Shown in pieces: positions 7,960 to 16,210 of a stretch of DNA of 64,000 nt. The DNA is from Pusillimonas caeni (GTDB taxonomy: Bacteria > Pseudomonadota > Gammaproteobacteria > Burkholderiales > Burkholderiaceae_B): contig NZ_PDUW01000001.1 in assembly GCF_003545815.1 (NCBI RefSeq), positions 434,001 to 498,000 of the forward strand, given 5' to 3'. A program made the position numbers and the translations under genes. Below the pieces are notes generated by a model, which made no database searches, was not told where the DNA came from, and was given only the letters and a program-made list of their open reading frames with translations. Within the stretch, counting starts at the first letter, position 1. The number at the start of each line of letters is the position of its first letter.

Positions 7960-9236
7960 TGAGGGATTCCCAGCTTGCGTCGCATCGACGCACACCGACG
8001 GTCGGACCGACGCTGTCTCTGAAGGAACGGGATCGGCGTTGGGCGGGCCTTCGGCATCTAATGGCCGAGCAGGATCTCGACGCCATTGTCGTCGGCAGTT
8101 TCCAAGGCCGAGAACGCCTCGAGAGCTATCTGATTGATGACTTTCTCGATTCAGTTGTGGTCTTTCCGATCGAAAAAGATCCCACTATTCTGACTTTCTC
8201 AACGGCACGGGCATCACGTATTTTTGAGAGCGAACGTCGAGGCATACAACCTTGGGCATCCGATGTTCGCATCGGCTTCGGCGGCGTCCGGGTTGCGGCA
8301 ATCTTGCGTGAGAAAGGGTTGCCGAAACAGCGTGTCGGACTGGTTGGCATGGGTCCGACCGCGGGGGGCGAGGCCGAAGGTCTCGTCCCGTATGGATTCT
8401 ACAAAAACCTTTCCACAGCATTGCGTGATGTTGAAGTCGTCGACTTTACACGAGACTTCATGAATTTTATCCACCTGAAAAGCGACGAAGAAATTGCGCT
8501 GATACGTTTCGCCGCAGGGGTAAGTGAGCAGGCTTGCCTTGCAATGATCGATGCTTGTCGGCCGGGTGTCAGCGAAGCGGAGGTATACGCGGAAATCCTC
8601 CACGAAATCCATCGTTGGGGGTGCGACACGCGCTATCCCTTTCTTAGCCTCCAGTCGGGGCCCGACAACATATCCTGGGGTGCGCCACGTTGGACAGTGC
8701 GTGCGGAGGCACCTCGCATTTTACAGCGCGGCGACCTCGTTCAGGCTGAGATCCACACGCTTTACGGCGGTCAGGAAAGCCAGGTTCAAATGTGTGTCGC
8801 ACTAGACCCCGTGGACGATGACATCCACACATGTGAAGCCGTTGCGCGACGGTCCTATGAAGCGGGCCTGGCCTCGATCCGACCAGGAATCATTTTTTCA
8901 GAACTCTTCCGAGCAATGGAACAGCCTCTGGAAGAAAGTGGCTGCTGGTCTAAGACGCCTCTTGCTCACACCATGAATTATGGCGCCTGGGGATTTTCGG
9001 CTGCTAATCGCGAACAGTTGATCAATACACGAGAGGAAGCGTTGGAGGTCGGCCTAGGTCCCGATGCGCTACTGCTAAACGTCGGTCTGGAGCTCAAAGA
9101 AGGCATGGCTCTTGAGCTCGAGCCAAACGCGTGCCTCGGCATGAAACGAGTAAACATCGGCGGTATCGTGCTCGTCACGGCATCCGGTGTTGAGGAGCTG
9201 AATCAAATATCTACACGTGTTTATCACGCTGGCTAG
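7959..9236 (+). CDS. M24 (creatinase/aminopeptidase P) fold protein with altered metal site
   Basis: A 425-residue protein with the two-domain layout of creatinase, prolidase and Xaa-Pro aminopeptidase: N-terminal domain to about residue 170, then a pita-bread domain. The usual five metal ligands are incomplete: the first aspartate is E264, the second position is Q275, the last glutamate is N399, while H337 and E388 remain. Creatinase itself has lost its metal and works as an amidinohydrolase, so a metal-free C-N hydrolase is plausible. It overlaps the Rieske stop by one base (TAATGA), indicating joint translation. The substrate is unknown. Confidence 0.82.
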   Translation: MRDSQLASHRRTPTVGPTLSLKERDRRWAGLRHLMAEQDLDAIVVGSFQGRERLESYLIDDFLDSVVVFPIEKDPTILTFSTARASRIFESERRGIQPWASDVRIGFGGVRVAAILREKGLPKQRVGLVGMGPTAGGEAEGLVPYGFYKNLSTALRDVEVVDFTRDFMNFIHLKSDEEIALIRFAAGVSEQACLAMIDACRPGVSEAEVYAEILHEIHRWGCDTRYPFLSLQSGPDNISWGAPRWTVRAEAPRILQRGDLVQAEIHTLYGGQESQVQMCVALDPVDDDIHTCEAVARRSYEAGLASIRPGIIFSELFRAMEQPLEESGCWSKTPLAHTMNYGAWGFSAANREQLINTREEALEVGLGPDALLLNVGLELKEGMALELEPNACLGMKRVNIGGIVLVTASGVEELNQISTRVYHAG

Positions 9237-9367
9237 GTTAACCACCAGCACATTCTATTGCCGGCAAAGTTAGTGCCTCGAGCGTATGCAATGCCTCTTG
9301 CGCAATGCTTGTAAAGGATTGCTCGTATTTCAACAAAGAAACTATAACTATTCGGTAGGAGACAACC

Positions 9368-10564
9368 ATGTTGGACAGACGAAGCGTAGTATCCGCGTTA
9401 TTTATAGGGTTTGCTGGAATTTTTTCGATCCTCAGCGGCACAGTCCTGGCCCAGGAGGCTCCGCCTATACGAATCGGCTTCTCGATCGCCAAGACTGGAC
9501 TATTCGCCTCCGCGACGCCAGCGCAGCTTAATGCCTATCACTTCTGGCGTGACCAGGTAAATGAAAAGGGCGGCCTTGATATCGGAGGCGTCAAACGCAA
9601 GATCGAGTTTGTCGAATACGATGATCAGTCGAACGCGGCCAGCGCAGTAAAGATCTATGAAAAACTGATCACCAACGACAAGGTCGACCTGTTGCTGTCG
9701 CCTTGGGGCACGGTGAGTCACTTTGCGATCGTGCCGGTACTGGAGCGTTTCGGCTTTCCGGTCATCGGCAGTACCGCATCATCGGTACATGTCCGTGAAC
9801 TGAACGTAAAAAATATGTGGTTCGTGTCGCCATCAACGCATGACAAGCTGTCCATACAACTGGCCCAAATGGCGAAGGAGCAAAAAGTAAGTCGGGCGGC
9901 AGTCATCGGCAGTGTATTGCCGCAAAGCAAGGAAATCAGAAACTTTCTCGTACCAGCGCTGGAAGCAGCCGGCATCAAGATAGCAGTGAACGAGGAATAC
10001 CCTCCCGATATCAAAGATATGACAGCACTGCTCAGCCGTATCAAGGCTGCGAATCCAGATGGCATCTTCGTATTGTCATATCCCGCGGATTCCTTTCTCT
10101 ACACCCGTCAGGCTAAAGAAATAGGGATCAACACGCCATTCCAGTGGCTGGCAATTGGACCAACGATTCCCGCCTACCGCAAGATGTTTGGTTCATCCGC
10201 CAACGGCATCATCAGCATGGGGCATTGGTCTCCCGCCCAGTCGCATTGGCCACGAGCAAAGCCCTTCTATGATGCCTATGTCGCACGGTTCAAAGAAGAA
10301 CCTGATTACCTCGACACCGTGCTCGCATATATGAGCTGTGAGATTCTGGAAGAGGCGGTGGCAGAGGCGGGGCTCGACAAAGCCAAGCTGCGTGAAGTCA
10401 TCAACAATAAGACCTTCGATACGATCAATGGACCGGTGAAATTCAAGGGTGTTGAAAACATGACTACACCGGTTGGTTTTCTCCAAATCCAGAACGAGCA
10501 ATTTCATATCGTTTGGCCTGCTGAGATTTCTACTGCGCCAATACAACCTAAATTGAATTGGTAG
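9368..10564 (+). CDS. LivJ/LivK-type ABC transporter substrate-binding protein
   Basis: A 398-residue periplasmic protein of the branched-chain amino-acid binding type (Peripla_BP_6) with a signal peptide ending near VLAQEA (residue 30). IRIGFSIAKTGLFASAT opens the mature domain, followed by YDDQSNAASAVKIYEKLI and LLSPWGTVSHFAIVPV. GGTAGGAGA-like spacing before the ATG supports the start. The group also carries aromatic acids and amides into cells. It is the first of five genes for a complete importer and lies 131 bases after the M24 gene, in the same direction. Confidence 0.88.
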   Translation: MLDRRSVVSALFIGFAGIFSILSGTVLAQEAPPIRIGFSIAKTGLFASATPAQLNAYHFWRDQVNEKGGLDIGGVKRKIEFVEYDDQSNAASAVKIYEKLITNDKVDLLLSPWGTVSHFAIVPVLERFGFPVIGSTASSVHVRELNVKNMWFVSPSTHDKLSIQLAQMAKEQKVSRAAVIGSVLPQSKEIRNFLVPALEAAGIKIAVNEEYPPDIKDMTALLSRIKAANPDGIFVLSYPADSFLYTRQAKEIGINTPFQWLAIGPTIPAYRKMFGSSANGIISMGHWSPAQSHWPRAKPFYDAYVARFKEEPDYLDTVLAYMSCEILEEAVAEAGLDKAKLREVINNKTFDTINGPVKFKGVENMTTPVGFLQIQNEQFHIVWPAEISTAPIQPKLNW

Positions 10565-10597
10565 CACCGTAACGGCTCTTCGACCGTTGGAGAAACA

Positions 10598-11500
10598 ATG
10601 ACAAGTTTCTTTGAAATCCTGACGTCGGGACAGTTGTTGCTTGCAGCACTGATCACCGGCACCATCTATGCAACCGTTGGCCTGGGACTAAATCTGGTGT
10701 ATGGGACCATGCGGCTCCTCAACGTGGCGCATGGGGAATTCCTGATGCTCGGCGCTTATGTCGCATTCTGGGGATTTAGCCTCTTCAATGTTTCGCCGTT
10801 TCTTTCTGCTGTTGTGGCCGGCGTTCTGACAGCGGCGTTGGCGGCCGCCCTCTATTTCGGCATGCTGCGATGGTGCTTACGGAACCCACGCATGCGCAAG
10901 CGTATCGAGCCAAACTCCCTGCTCATATTTGTCGGTGTCTCGATAATTCTGCAGAATATCTCAGCGCTCAGTTTCACAGGCACGCCGCGTGGATATCAAT
11001 ATCTCAGCGGCGTGATGACCCTCGGAAGTATCTCGATTAGCGCAAACCGTCTGGGTGCCTTCGTTTTCTGTATCGCGATCTGCATAGCCACCTTAATTTT
11101 CCTGCGCCGTTCGGCTACGGGACTTGCAATCAAGGCTCTGATCCAGCACAAAGAGGCAGCTGAAATCGTGGGTGTGAACGTTACACGGTTAGAGTTCTTC
11201 GCCTTATGTGCCGGCTTTGCAACGGCGGGTATCGTTGGAGCACTCGTATCCATGACCGAGCAAACGACTCCATTCATGGGCTTCCCGTTCACTATCGCAG
11301 CCTTTATTGTCATCATCATGGGCGGGCTCGGCAACCTCGCTGGCGGAATCGTCACAGGGCTGCTACTTGGGTTTATAGAAACATATGGTGTGGCGTTCAC
11401 TTCAGCAGCATGGTCGTCAATCCTGCTTTATGGCGTATTCGTGTTGGCATTGATCGTGCGTCCAGAAGGTATTTTCACAGTGCGACAGGTGGTGCGCTGA
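10598..11500 (+). CDS. LivH-type ABC transporter permease
   Basis: A 300-residue integral membrane protein with about eight hydrophobic segments. Family signatures include GLNLVYGTMRLLNVAHGEFLMLGAY near the start and FIVIIMGGLGNLAGGIVTGLLLGFIETY near the end. It forms the inner-membrane channel with the LivM-type protein encoded one base after its stop. It belongs to the importer operon 9368-13866. Confidence 0.9.
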   Translation: MTSFFEILTSGQLLLAALITGTIYATVGLGLNLVYGTMRLLNVAHGEFLMLGAYVAFWGFSLFNVSPFLSAVVAGVLTAALAAALYFGMLRWCLRNPRMRKRIEPNSLLIFVGVSIILQNISALSFTGTPRGYQYLSGVMTLGSISISANRLGAFVFCIAICIATLIFLRRSATGLAIKALIQHKEAAEIVGVNVTRLEFFALCAGFATAGIVGALVSMTEQTTPFMGFPFTIAAFIVIIMGGLGNLAGGIVTGLLLGFIETYGVAFTSAAWSSILLYGVFVLALIVRPEGIFTVRQVVR

Positions 11501-11501
11501 C

Positions 11502-12398
11502 ATGACCAAAGCGACCCCATTTCTCCTTGGACTCCTTTGCTTCGGCCTCCTTCCGTTGACTGGACAGGACTACCTGATAGGTGTCAGCTTTACTCTTCTT
11601 ACATGGATAGCACTCACTCAAAGCTGGACTTTGTTGTCGGGCTTCGCAGGATACATCTCGCTTGGCCATGTCGTATTTTTCGGCCTGGGAGGCTATTTCG
11701 TCGTGCTGACATGGGGGATTCTGCCGTATTGGATTTCCCTTCCGCTGGCATGTCTGGTCACTTTCGTTTTTGCCATAGCTATCAGCATCCCGGTGCTCCG
11801 CGTCAGCGGACCGTATTTCGTGATCTTAACCTTCGGGCTTGCGGAGTTCGTCAAGTATGTAGTAATGGCGGTGGAATCTCACCTCGGCCAATTCGGGCGG
11901 CTTTTGCTAGGCGTGCCGAGCCTCGCCACCTTGTATTGGCTCGCGCTTTTTCTCGCCACGCTCGCAACCCTGATTACTTTTGTCATTCGCCGCAGCCGTC
12001 TGGGCCAAGGTCTGATTGCAATTCGAGAGAATGAGCAGGCGGCGGAAGCGATCGGCGTGCCTGTAACGCGATACAAGACGATTGCCTATGGGTTGTCCGC
12101 GACTATTCCTGGCGCGATCGGCGGTTTAATAGCGCTCCGTACCAGCTATTTCGAGCCGCAACAGATCTTTGATCCGGTCGTGTCCTTTACCGTTCTGACG
12201 AGTGCGATCATCGGCGGCAGCGATGATGTACGTGGCCCGATATTGGGCGCGGCGTTCCTGACGCTGCTGTCAGAATTATTATGGGCACGGGCCCCGCAAC
12301 TATATTTGATATTGCTCGGGATACTACTGATCGTTTTTGTTGTTATCTTGCCAAACGGAATTTGTGGGCTCTTACGTCGGAGGGCCGCGCAAGCATGA
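11502..12398 (+). CDS. LivM-type ABC transporter permease
   Basis: A 298-residue polytopic membrane protein. GFAGYISLGHVVFFGLGGYF and the late block ATIPGAIGGLIALRTSYFEPQ...SAIIGGSDDVRGPILGAAFL are typical of LivM. It pairs with the LivH-type permease. Its stop overlaps the LivG-type start (ATGA), indicating translational coupling. Confidence 0.9.
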   Translation: MTKATPFLLGLLCFGLLPLTGQDYLIGVSFTLLTWIALTQSWTLLSGFAGYISLGHVVFFGLGGYFVVLTWGILPYWISLPLACLVTFVFAIAISIPVLRVSGPYFVILTFGLAEFVKYVVMAVESHLGQFGRLLLGVPSLATLYWLALFLATLATLITFVIRRSRLGQGLIAIRENEQAAEAIGVPVTRYKTIAYGLSATIPGAIGGLIALRTSYFEPQQIFDPVVSFTVLTSAIIGGSDDVRGPILGAAFLTLLSELLWARAPQLYLILLGILLIVFVVILPNGICGLLRRRAAQA

Positions 12399-13123
12399 GC
12401 ACTTTTCTAGAAGTCCGTCACCTCGGACGTAATTTTGGGGGTGTGCGTGCACTGCATGATGTAAATCTAACGGTGAGTCTCGGCGAAGTGGTCGGAATCA
12501 TGGGTGCAAACGGGGCCGGAAAAACGACATTGTTCGCATTGATTGCAGGTAATCTACGGCCGGGCACTGGCGATATCCTGCTCGATGACAGCTCGATTGT
12601 CGGCTTATCTCCCGACCGGATTTGCCGTCGTGGTGTAGGCCGCACCTTTCAGACTGCGCGTCCATTCGGCGACCTAACCGTTTTGGAAAACATCATCACC
12701 GCAGCACGCTTCGGAATGCACCGTCTAGATGCGCATGCCGCCGAAAAACGCGCCGTTCTACTTCTCGATATTGTCGGCCTCGGTACACGGCGCAATCAAA
12801 TTTCCGGCGACCTCACATTATCTGGTCAAAAGCGTCTTGAAGTCGCGCGTGCCGTTGCAACCGGTGCGCGCCTGCTCTTGCTTGACGAAGTCATGGCGGG
12901 GCTTACACCAACGGAAGTCGCACAGATGCTGGAGGTAGTGCAAACTTTGAAAGCTGAAAACTCCCTGACTATCCTGATCATCGAGCATGTGATGCGCGCC
13001 CTGATGCGGATTTCCGACCGTATTCTGGTCCTACACCACGGTGAGGCGATCGCATGCAACGCGCCCGCCGAGATCGCCAGGGATCCACGCGTGCTCGATT
13101 GCTATTTGGGCTTACATGCATGA
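12395..13123 (+). CDS. LivG-type ABC transporter ATP-binding protein
   Basis: A 242-residue ATPase. Walker A GANGAGKTTLFALIAG, signature LTLSGQKRLEVARA, Walker B LLLLDEVMAGLTP and the switch histidine IIEHVM are visible. The signature uses LSGQK rather than the more usual LSYGQQ/LSYGEQ of this family. The start at 12395 overlaps the LivM stop (ATGA) and gives the normal length; an open frame runs further upstream inside livM. Its own stop overlaps the next gene in the same way. Confidence 0.9.
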   Translation: MSTFLEVRHLGRNFGGVRALHDVNLTVSLGEVVGIMGANGAGKTTLFALIAGNLRPGTGDILLDDSSIVGLSPDRICRRGVGRTFQTARPFGDLTVLENIITAARFGMHRLDAHAAEKRAVLLLDIVGLGTRRNQISGDLTLSGQKRLEVARAVATGARLLLLDEVMAGLTPTEVAQMLEVVQTLKAENSLTILIIEHVMRALMRISDRILVLHHGEAIACNAPAEIARDPRVLDCYLGLHA

Positions 13124-13866
13124 GTGCTATCCTCGAAGTCTCTGATCTCCATGTCGGTTATGGTGCCGTAAAGGTGGTGCATGGCGTCTCCCTCCTCGTG
13201 GCCCAAGGCTCGGTCACTGCGCTGATCGGCGGTAATGGCGCAGGTAAAACCACGATAATGAAGGCGTTGATAGGAAGCCTTTCGCAGTCCGCGGGAACCA
13301 TTGTTTACAAGTCACAGAATATCGGCAGCCTGCGGCCGCACGAGCGCGTCAATCTCGGGCTCGCCTTGGTACCGGAAGGCCGGTTGATTTTCCCCCAATT
13401 AACTGTAGAAGAAAACTTGCGCATTGGTGGAATTGTCCCGCGAGCTCAGTCTTGCAAGGGCAAACGACATGAAGAAATTTACGAGTTATTTCCGCGTCTT
13501 CACCAGCGCCGGGCACAGAAGGGAGGGACTTTATCGGGCGGCGAGCAGCAAATGCTGGCGCTTGGGCGAGCTCTGATGTCCGCACCCGATCTGCTCTTGC
13601 TCGACGAACCGACTCTGGGTCTTGCACCACTCATGGCGGATACCCTATTTGCTGCAATCGAGGCCTTGCAGCGGGGTGGAATGACGATTCTGATTGCCGA
13701 ACAGGATACCCCTCGTACCCTTGCATTGGCGGATCGAGCTTACGTGATCGAGAACGGCAAAGTAGCGTTCGACGGCGCTGGGAAGGAGTTGCTAGATGAT
13801 CCTCGGGTGCGCGAGGCTTATCTCGGCATATCTGAACAACCGAGTCCTATTCAGCATAACCCTTAA
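13120..13866 (+). CDS. LivF-type ABC transporter ATP-binding protein
   Basis: A 248-residue ATPase with Walker A GGNGAGKTTIMKALIG, signature TLSGGEQQMLALGRAL and Walker B LLLLDEPTLGLAPL, the last typical of LivF. The start overlaps the LivG stop (ATGA at 13120-13123). It is the last gene of the island: only three bases separate its stop from the convergent moeB-like gene, and base composition changes to GC-rich at this point. Confidence 0.9.
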   Translation: MSAILEVSDLHVGYGAVKVVHGVSLLVAQGSVTALIGGNGAGKTTIMKALIGSLSQSAGTIVYKSQNIGSLRPHERVNLGLALVPEGRLIFPQLTVEENLRIGGIVPRAQSCKGKRHEEIYELFPRLHQRRAQKGGTLSGGEQQMLALGRALMSAPDLLLLDEPTLGLAPLMADTLFAAIEALQRGGMTILIAEQDTPRTLALADRAYVIENGKVAFDGAGKELLDDPRVREAYLGISEQPSPIQHNP

Positions 13867-13869
13867 TCA

Positions 13870-14619
13870 TCAACGATGGCCGCACACCGGGCAGCCCGGA
13901 TCGCGCTTGAGGCCTATGCTGTTCCATTGCATGGTCAGGGCGTCCAGGCATAGCAGGCGTCCGGTCAGGCTTTGGCCCATGCCGGTAATTAGTTTGATGG
14001 CTTCGGCCGCCTGGGTGCTGCCGATGATGCCCACCAGAGGGCCCAGTACGCCGGTGGTGGCGCAGCTGACCTCGTCGGCCTCGTCGGCCTCGGGAAACAG
14101 GCAGTGATAGCAGGGTGAGGCGTCGTCGCGCATGTCGTAGACGCTGACCTGGCCCGCGAAGCGGATGGCGGCGCCGGACACCAGCGGCTTGCGATGCAAC
14201 ACGCAGGCCCGGTTGATCGCATGGCGGGTGGCGAAGTTGTCGCAGCAGTCGAGCACGATGTCGGCCTGCGCCACCGCGTCTTCGAGCTCGCGCCCCATCA
14301 GGCGCCGCACGATGGCATCGACCTGCACCGAGGGATTCAGCGCATGCAGGGCCTGCTTGCCCGATTTGGCCTTGGCCTGGTCGAGCCGGCCGGTGGTGTG
14401 GATGATCTGGCGCTGGAGATTGCTGAGCTCGACCACATCGTCGTCGGCCAGGGTGATGCGGCCGACTCCTGCGCCGGCCAGGTACAGGGAGGCCGGAGCG
14501 CCCAGCCCGCCCGCGCCCACGATCAGGACGCGCGCCTGCAGCAGTTTCTCCTGCCCCTCTATGCCCAGTTCGTTGAGCAGGATGTGCCGCGCATACCGCA
14601 GCAGATCCTGGTCATTCAT
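13870..14619 (-). CDS. moeB: ThiF/MoeB-family sulfur-carrier adenylyltransferase
   Basis: A 249-residue E1-like enzyme that activates the C-terminal Gly-Gly of small sulfur carriers (MoaD or ThiS) by adenylation. The nucleotide-binding loop VLIVGAGGLGAPASLYLAGAG, the catalytic-cysteine region CATTGVLGPLVG, and two zinc pairs CYHC and CPVC are present. MoeB (molybdopterin) and ThiF (thiamine) cannot be separated safely on sequence alone. In this window a molybdopterin hydroxylase is encoded, so MoeB function would be relevant. It overlaps the upstream ctpA-like stop by 8 bases. Confidence 0.82.
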   Translation of the reverse strand: MNDQDLLRYARHILLNELGIEGQEKLLQARVLIVGAGGLGAPASLYLAGAGVGRITLADDDVVELSNLQRQIIHTTGRLDQAKAKSGKQALHALNPSVQVDAIVRRLMGRELEDAVAQADIVLDCCDNFATRHAINRACVLHRKPLVSGAAIRFAGQVSVYDMRDDASPCYHCLFPEADEADEVSCATTGVLGPLVGIIGSTQAAEAIKLITGMGQSLTGRLLCLDALTMQWNSIGLKRDPGCPVCGHR

Positions 14620-16138
14620 TGATGGGAACCAGGCCGTCCGGGGTGAGGCGGAAGCGCTCTATTCGCTCGGGCGGGACGGTTTGCCCGGGCTGCTCAGTTT
14701 TTTTTTCAGCCTTGGACTCTTGGCCAGCCGCCGTCGATGACGCGCTTGCGGGCTCTTTCCTGGCCGCGGTGGTACGCGGCCCGCTCTTGCTGACTGAGCG
14801 GCCCTCGAGCAGGTTGATGGCCTGCTGCAGCTGGAAGTCGTCGGCGCCCCCGAATTCGAACATCTTGGGTTCGACACGCTCGCCCTGTTCGTCGTCGACG
14901 GGCGTGACCACCTCGGGCGCGGCCATCGCGTTTTCGAGGTGATGCGCCAGATCGGCTTCGCGGGGCAGGCGGAACAGATTGCCTTGCGCCGTGTCGTCGA
15001 CCGCGATGTCCGGTTCGACTCCGGTCACCTGGATGGAACGCCCCTTGGGCGTGTAATAGCGCGCGGTCGTCAGCTTGATGCCGGTGTCCTCGCCCAGCGG
15101 CAGGACGCTCTGGACGGAACCCTTGCCGAAAGTACGATTGCCCAGCACCTTGGCGCGGCCGTGATCCTGCAGGGCGCCGGCGACGATCTCGGATGCCGAG
15201 GCCGAGCCGACGTTGACCAGCACCACCATGGGCACGGTGCGGGTCCAGTTGGGCGCGCTGCTGAGCGGGTCGCCGCCATCGGAAAAATGGCGCATGTAGT
15301 CGCTGGGCTTGGCGAAATATTCGCGGTTGGCCGACGCGATGCGGCCCTTGGTGGAAACGACCAGCACATTGGGCTGCAGGAAGGTGGAGGACACGCCGAT
15401 GGCCGCGTCCAGCAGGCCGCCGGGGTCGTTGCGCAGGTCGAGGATCAGGCCCTTGGGCGGCTTGGACTGGCCCAGCTTGGCCAACTGGTTGACCAGGTCG
15501 CTGGCGGTGCGCTCCTGGAACTGCGCCACACGCACGTAGGCGATGTCGTTCTCGAGCATCTTGCTGCGCACACTGCGCACCTTGATGAGGTCGCGCACGA
15601 TCTTCACCACCAGCGGCTTTTCCTGTTCGGCGCGCTTGATGGTCAGCACGATGGAGGTCTTGGGCTCGCCGCGCATGAGCTTGATGGCGTCATTGAGCGG
15701 CATGCCCTTGGTGGGCTTGCCGTCGATATGGGTGATGAGATCGCCCGCCAGAATGCCCGCGCGCGCGGCCGGCGTGTCTTCGATGGGCGCGATGACCTTG
15801 GGCATGCCGTCCTCGCTGCCGATCTCGATGCCCAGGCCGCCGAAGCCGCCCTGCGTGATGGCTTCCATTTCCTTGAATGCCTCGGCATCGAGATAGGCCG
15901 AGTGCGGGTCGAGGTCGTCGAACATGCCCTTGATGGCATCGTTGATGAGCTTTTGGTCTGTCAGAGGCTCGACGTAGCTGGCCTTGATCGCCGAGAACAC
16001 ATTGGCGAACTGCTGCAGCTCTTTCAGAGGCAAGGGTTCGGCACGCTGCGCCAGGGCCGATATGCCCAGACTGACCAGGATGCCGCCCACGGCGCCCAGA
16101 ACCACCAAACCGAAACTGCCTACCCTGCGAGTGCCCAT
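14612..16138 (-). CDS. S41-family carboxy-terminal processing protease (CtpA)
   Basis: A 508-residue periplasmic serine protease: N-terminal membrane anchor (about residues 8-28), PDZ domain GGFGGLGIEIGSEDG...AARAGILAGDLITHIDG (about residues 95-165) and S41 catalytic domain with the serine in GSASASEIVAGAL and the lysine in GNRTFGKGSVQ. CtpA-type proteases trim C-termini and control peptidoglycan hydrolases. I start at 16138 because a GGA-containing ribosome site lies about 10 bases before it; a longer frame begins at 16198. Genes envC-like and gpmA precede it in the same direction, and this ctpA-envC-gpmA order is common in Burkholderiales. Confidence 0.9.
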   Translation of the reverse strand: MGTRRVGSFGLVVLGAVGGILVSLGISALAQRAEPLPLKELQQFANVFSAIKASYVEPLTDQKLINDAIKGMFDDLDPHSAYLDAEAFKEMEAITQGGFGGLGIEIGSEDGMPKVIAPIEDTPAARAGILAGDLITHIDGKPTKGMPLNDAIKLMRGEPKTSIVLTIKRAEQEKPLVVKIVRDLIKVRSVRSKMLENDIAYVRVAQFQERTASDLVNQLAKLGQSKPPKGLILDLRNDPGGLLDAAIGVSSTFLQPNVLVVSTKGRIASANREYFAKPSDYMRHFSDGGDPLSSAPNWTRTVPMVVLVNVGSASASEIVAGALQDHGRAKVLGNRTFGKGSVQSVLPLGEDTGIKLTTARYYTPKGRSIQVTGVEPDIAVDDTAQGNLFRLPREADLAHHLENAMAAPEVVTPVDDEQGERVEPKMFEFGGADDFQLQQAINLLEGRSVSKSGPRTTAARKEPASASSTAAGQESKAEKKTEQPGQTVPPERIERFRLTPDGLVPINE

Positions 16139-16210
16139 GCACACATTCCTGAAATGATTTTTGGTATCGGCCTGCCGCCTGGCAGCGCCGCCAGACAAAT
16201 AGTACCGAAA

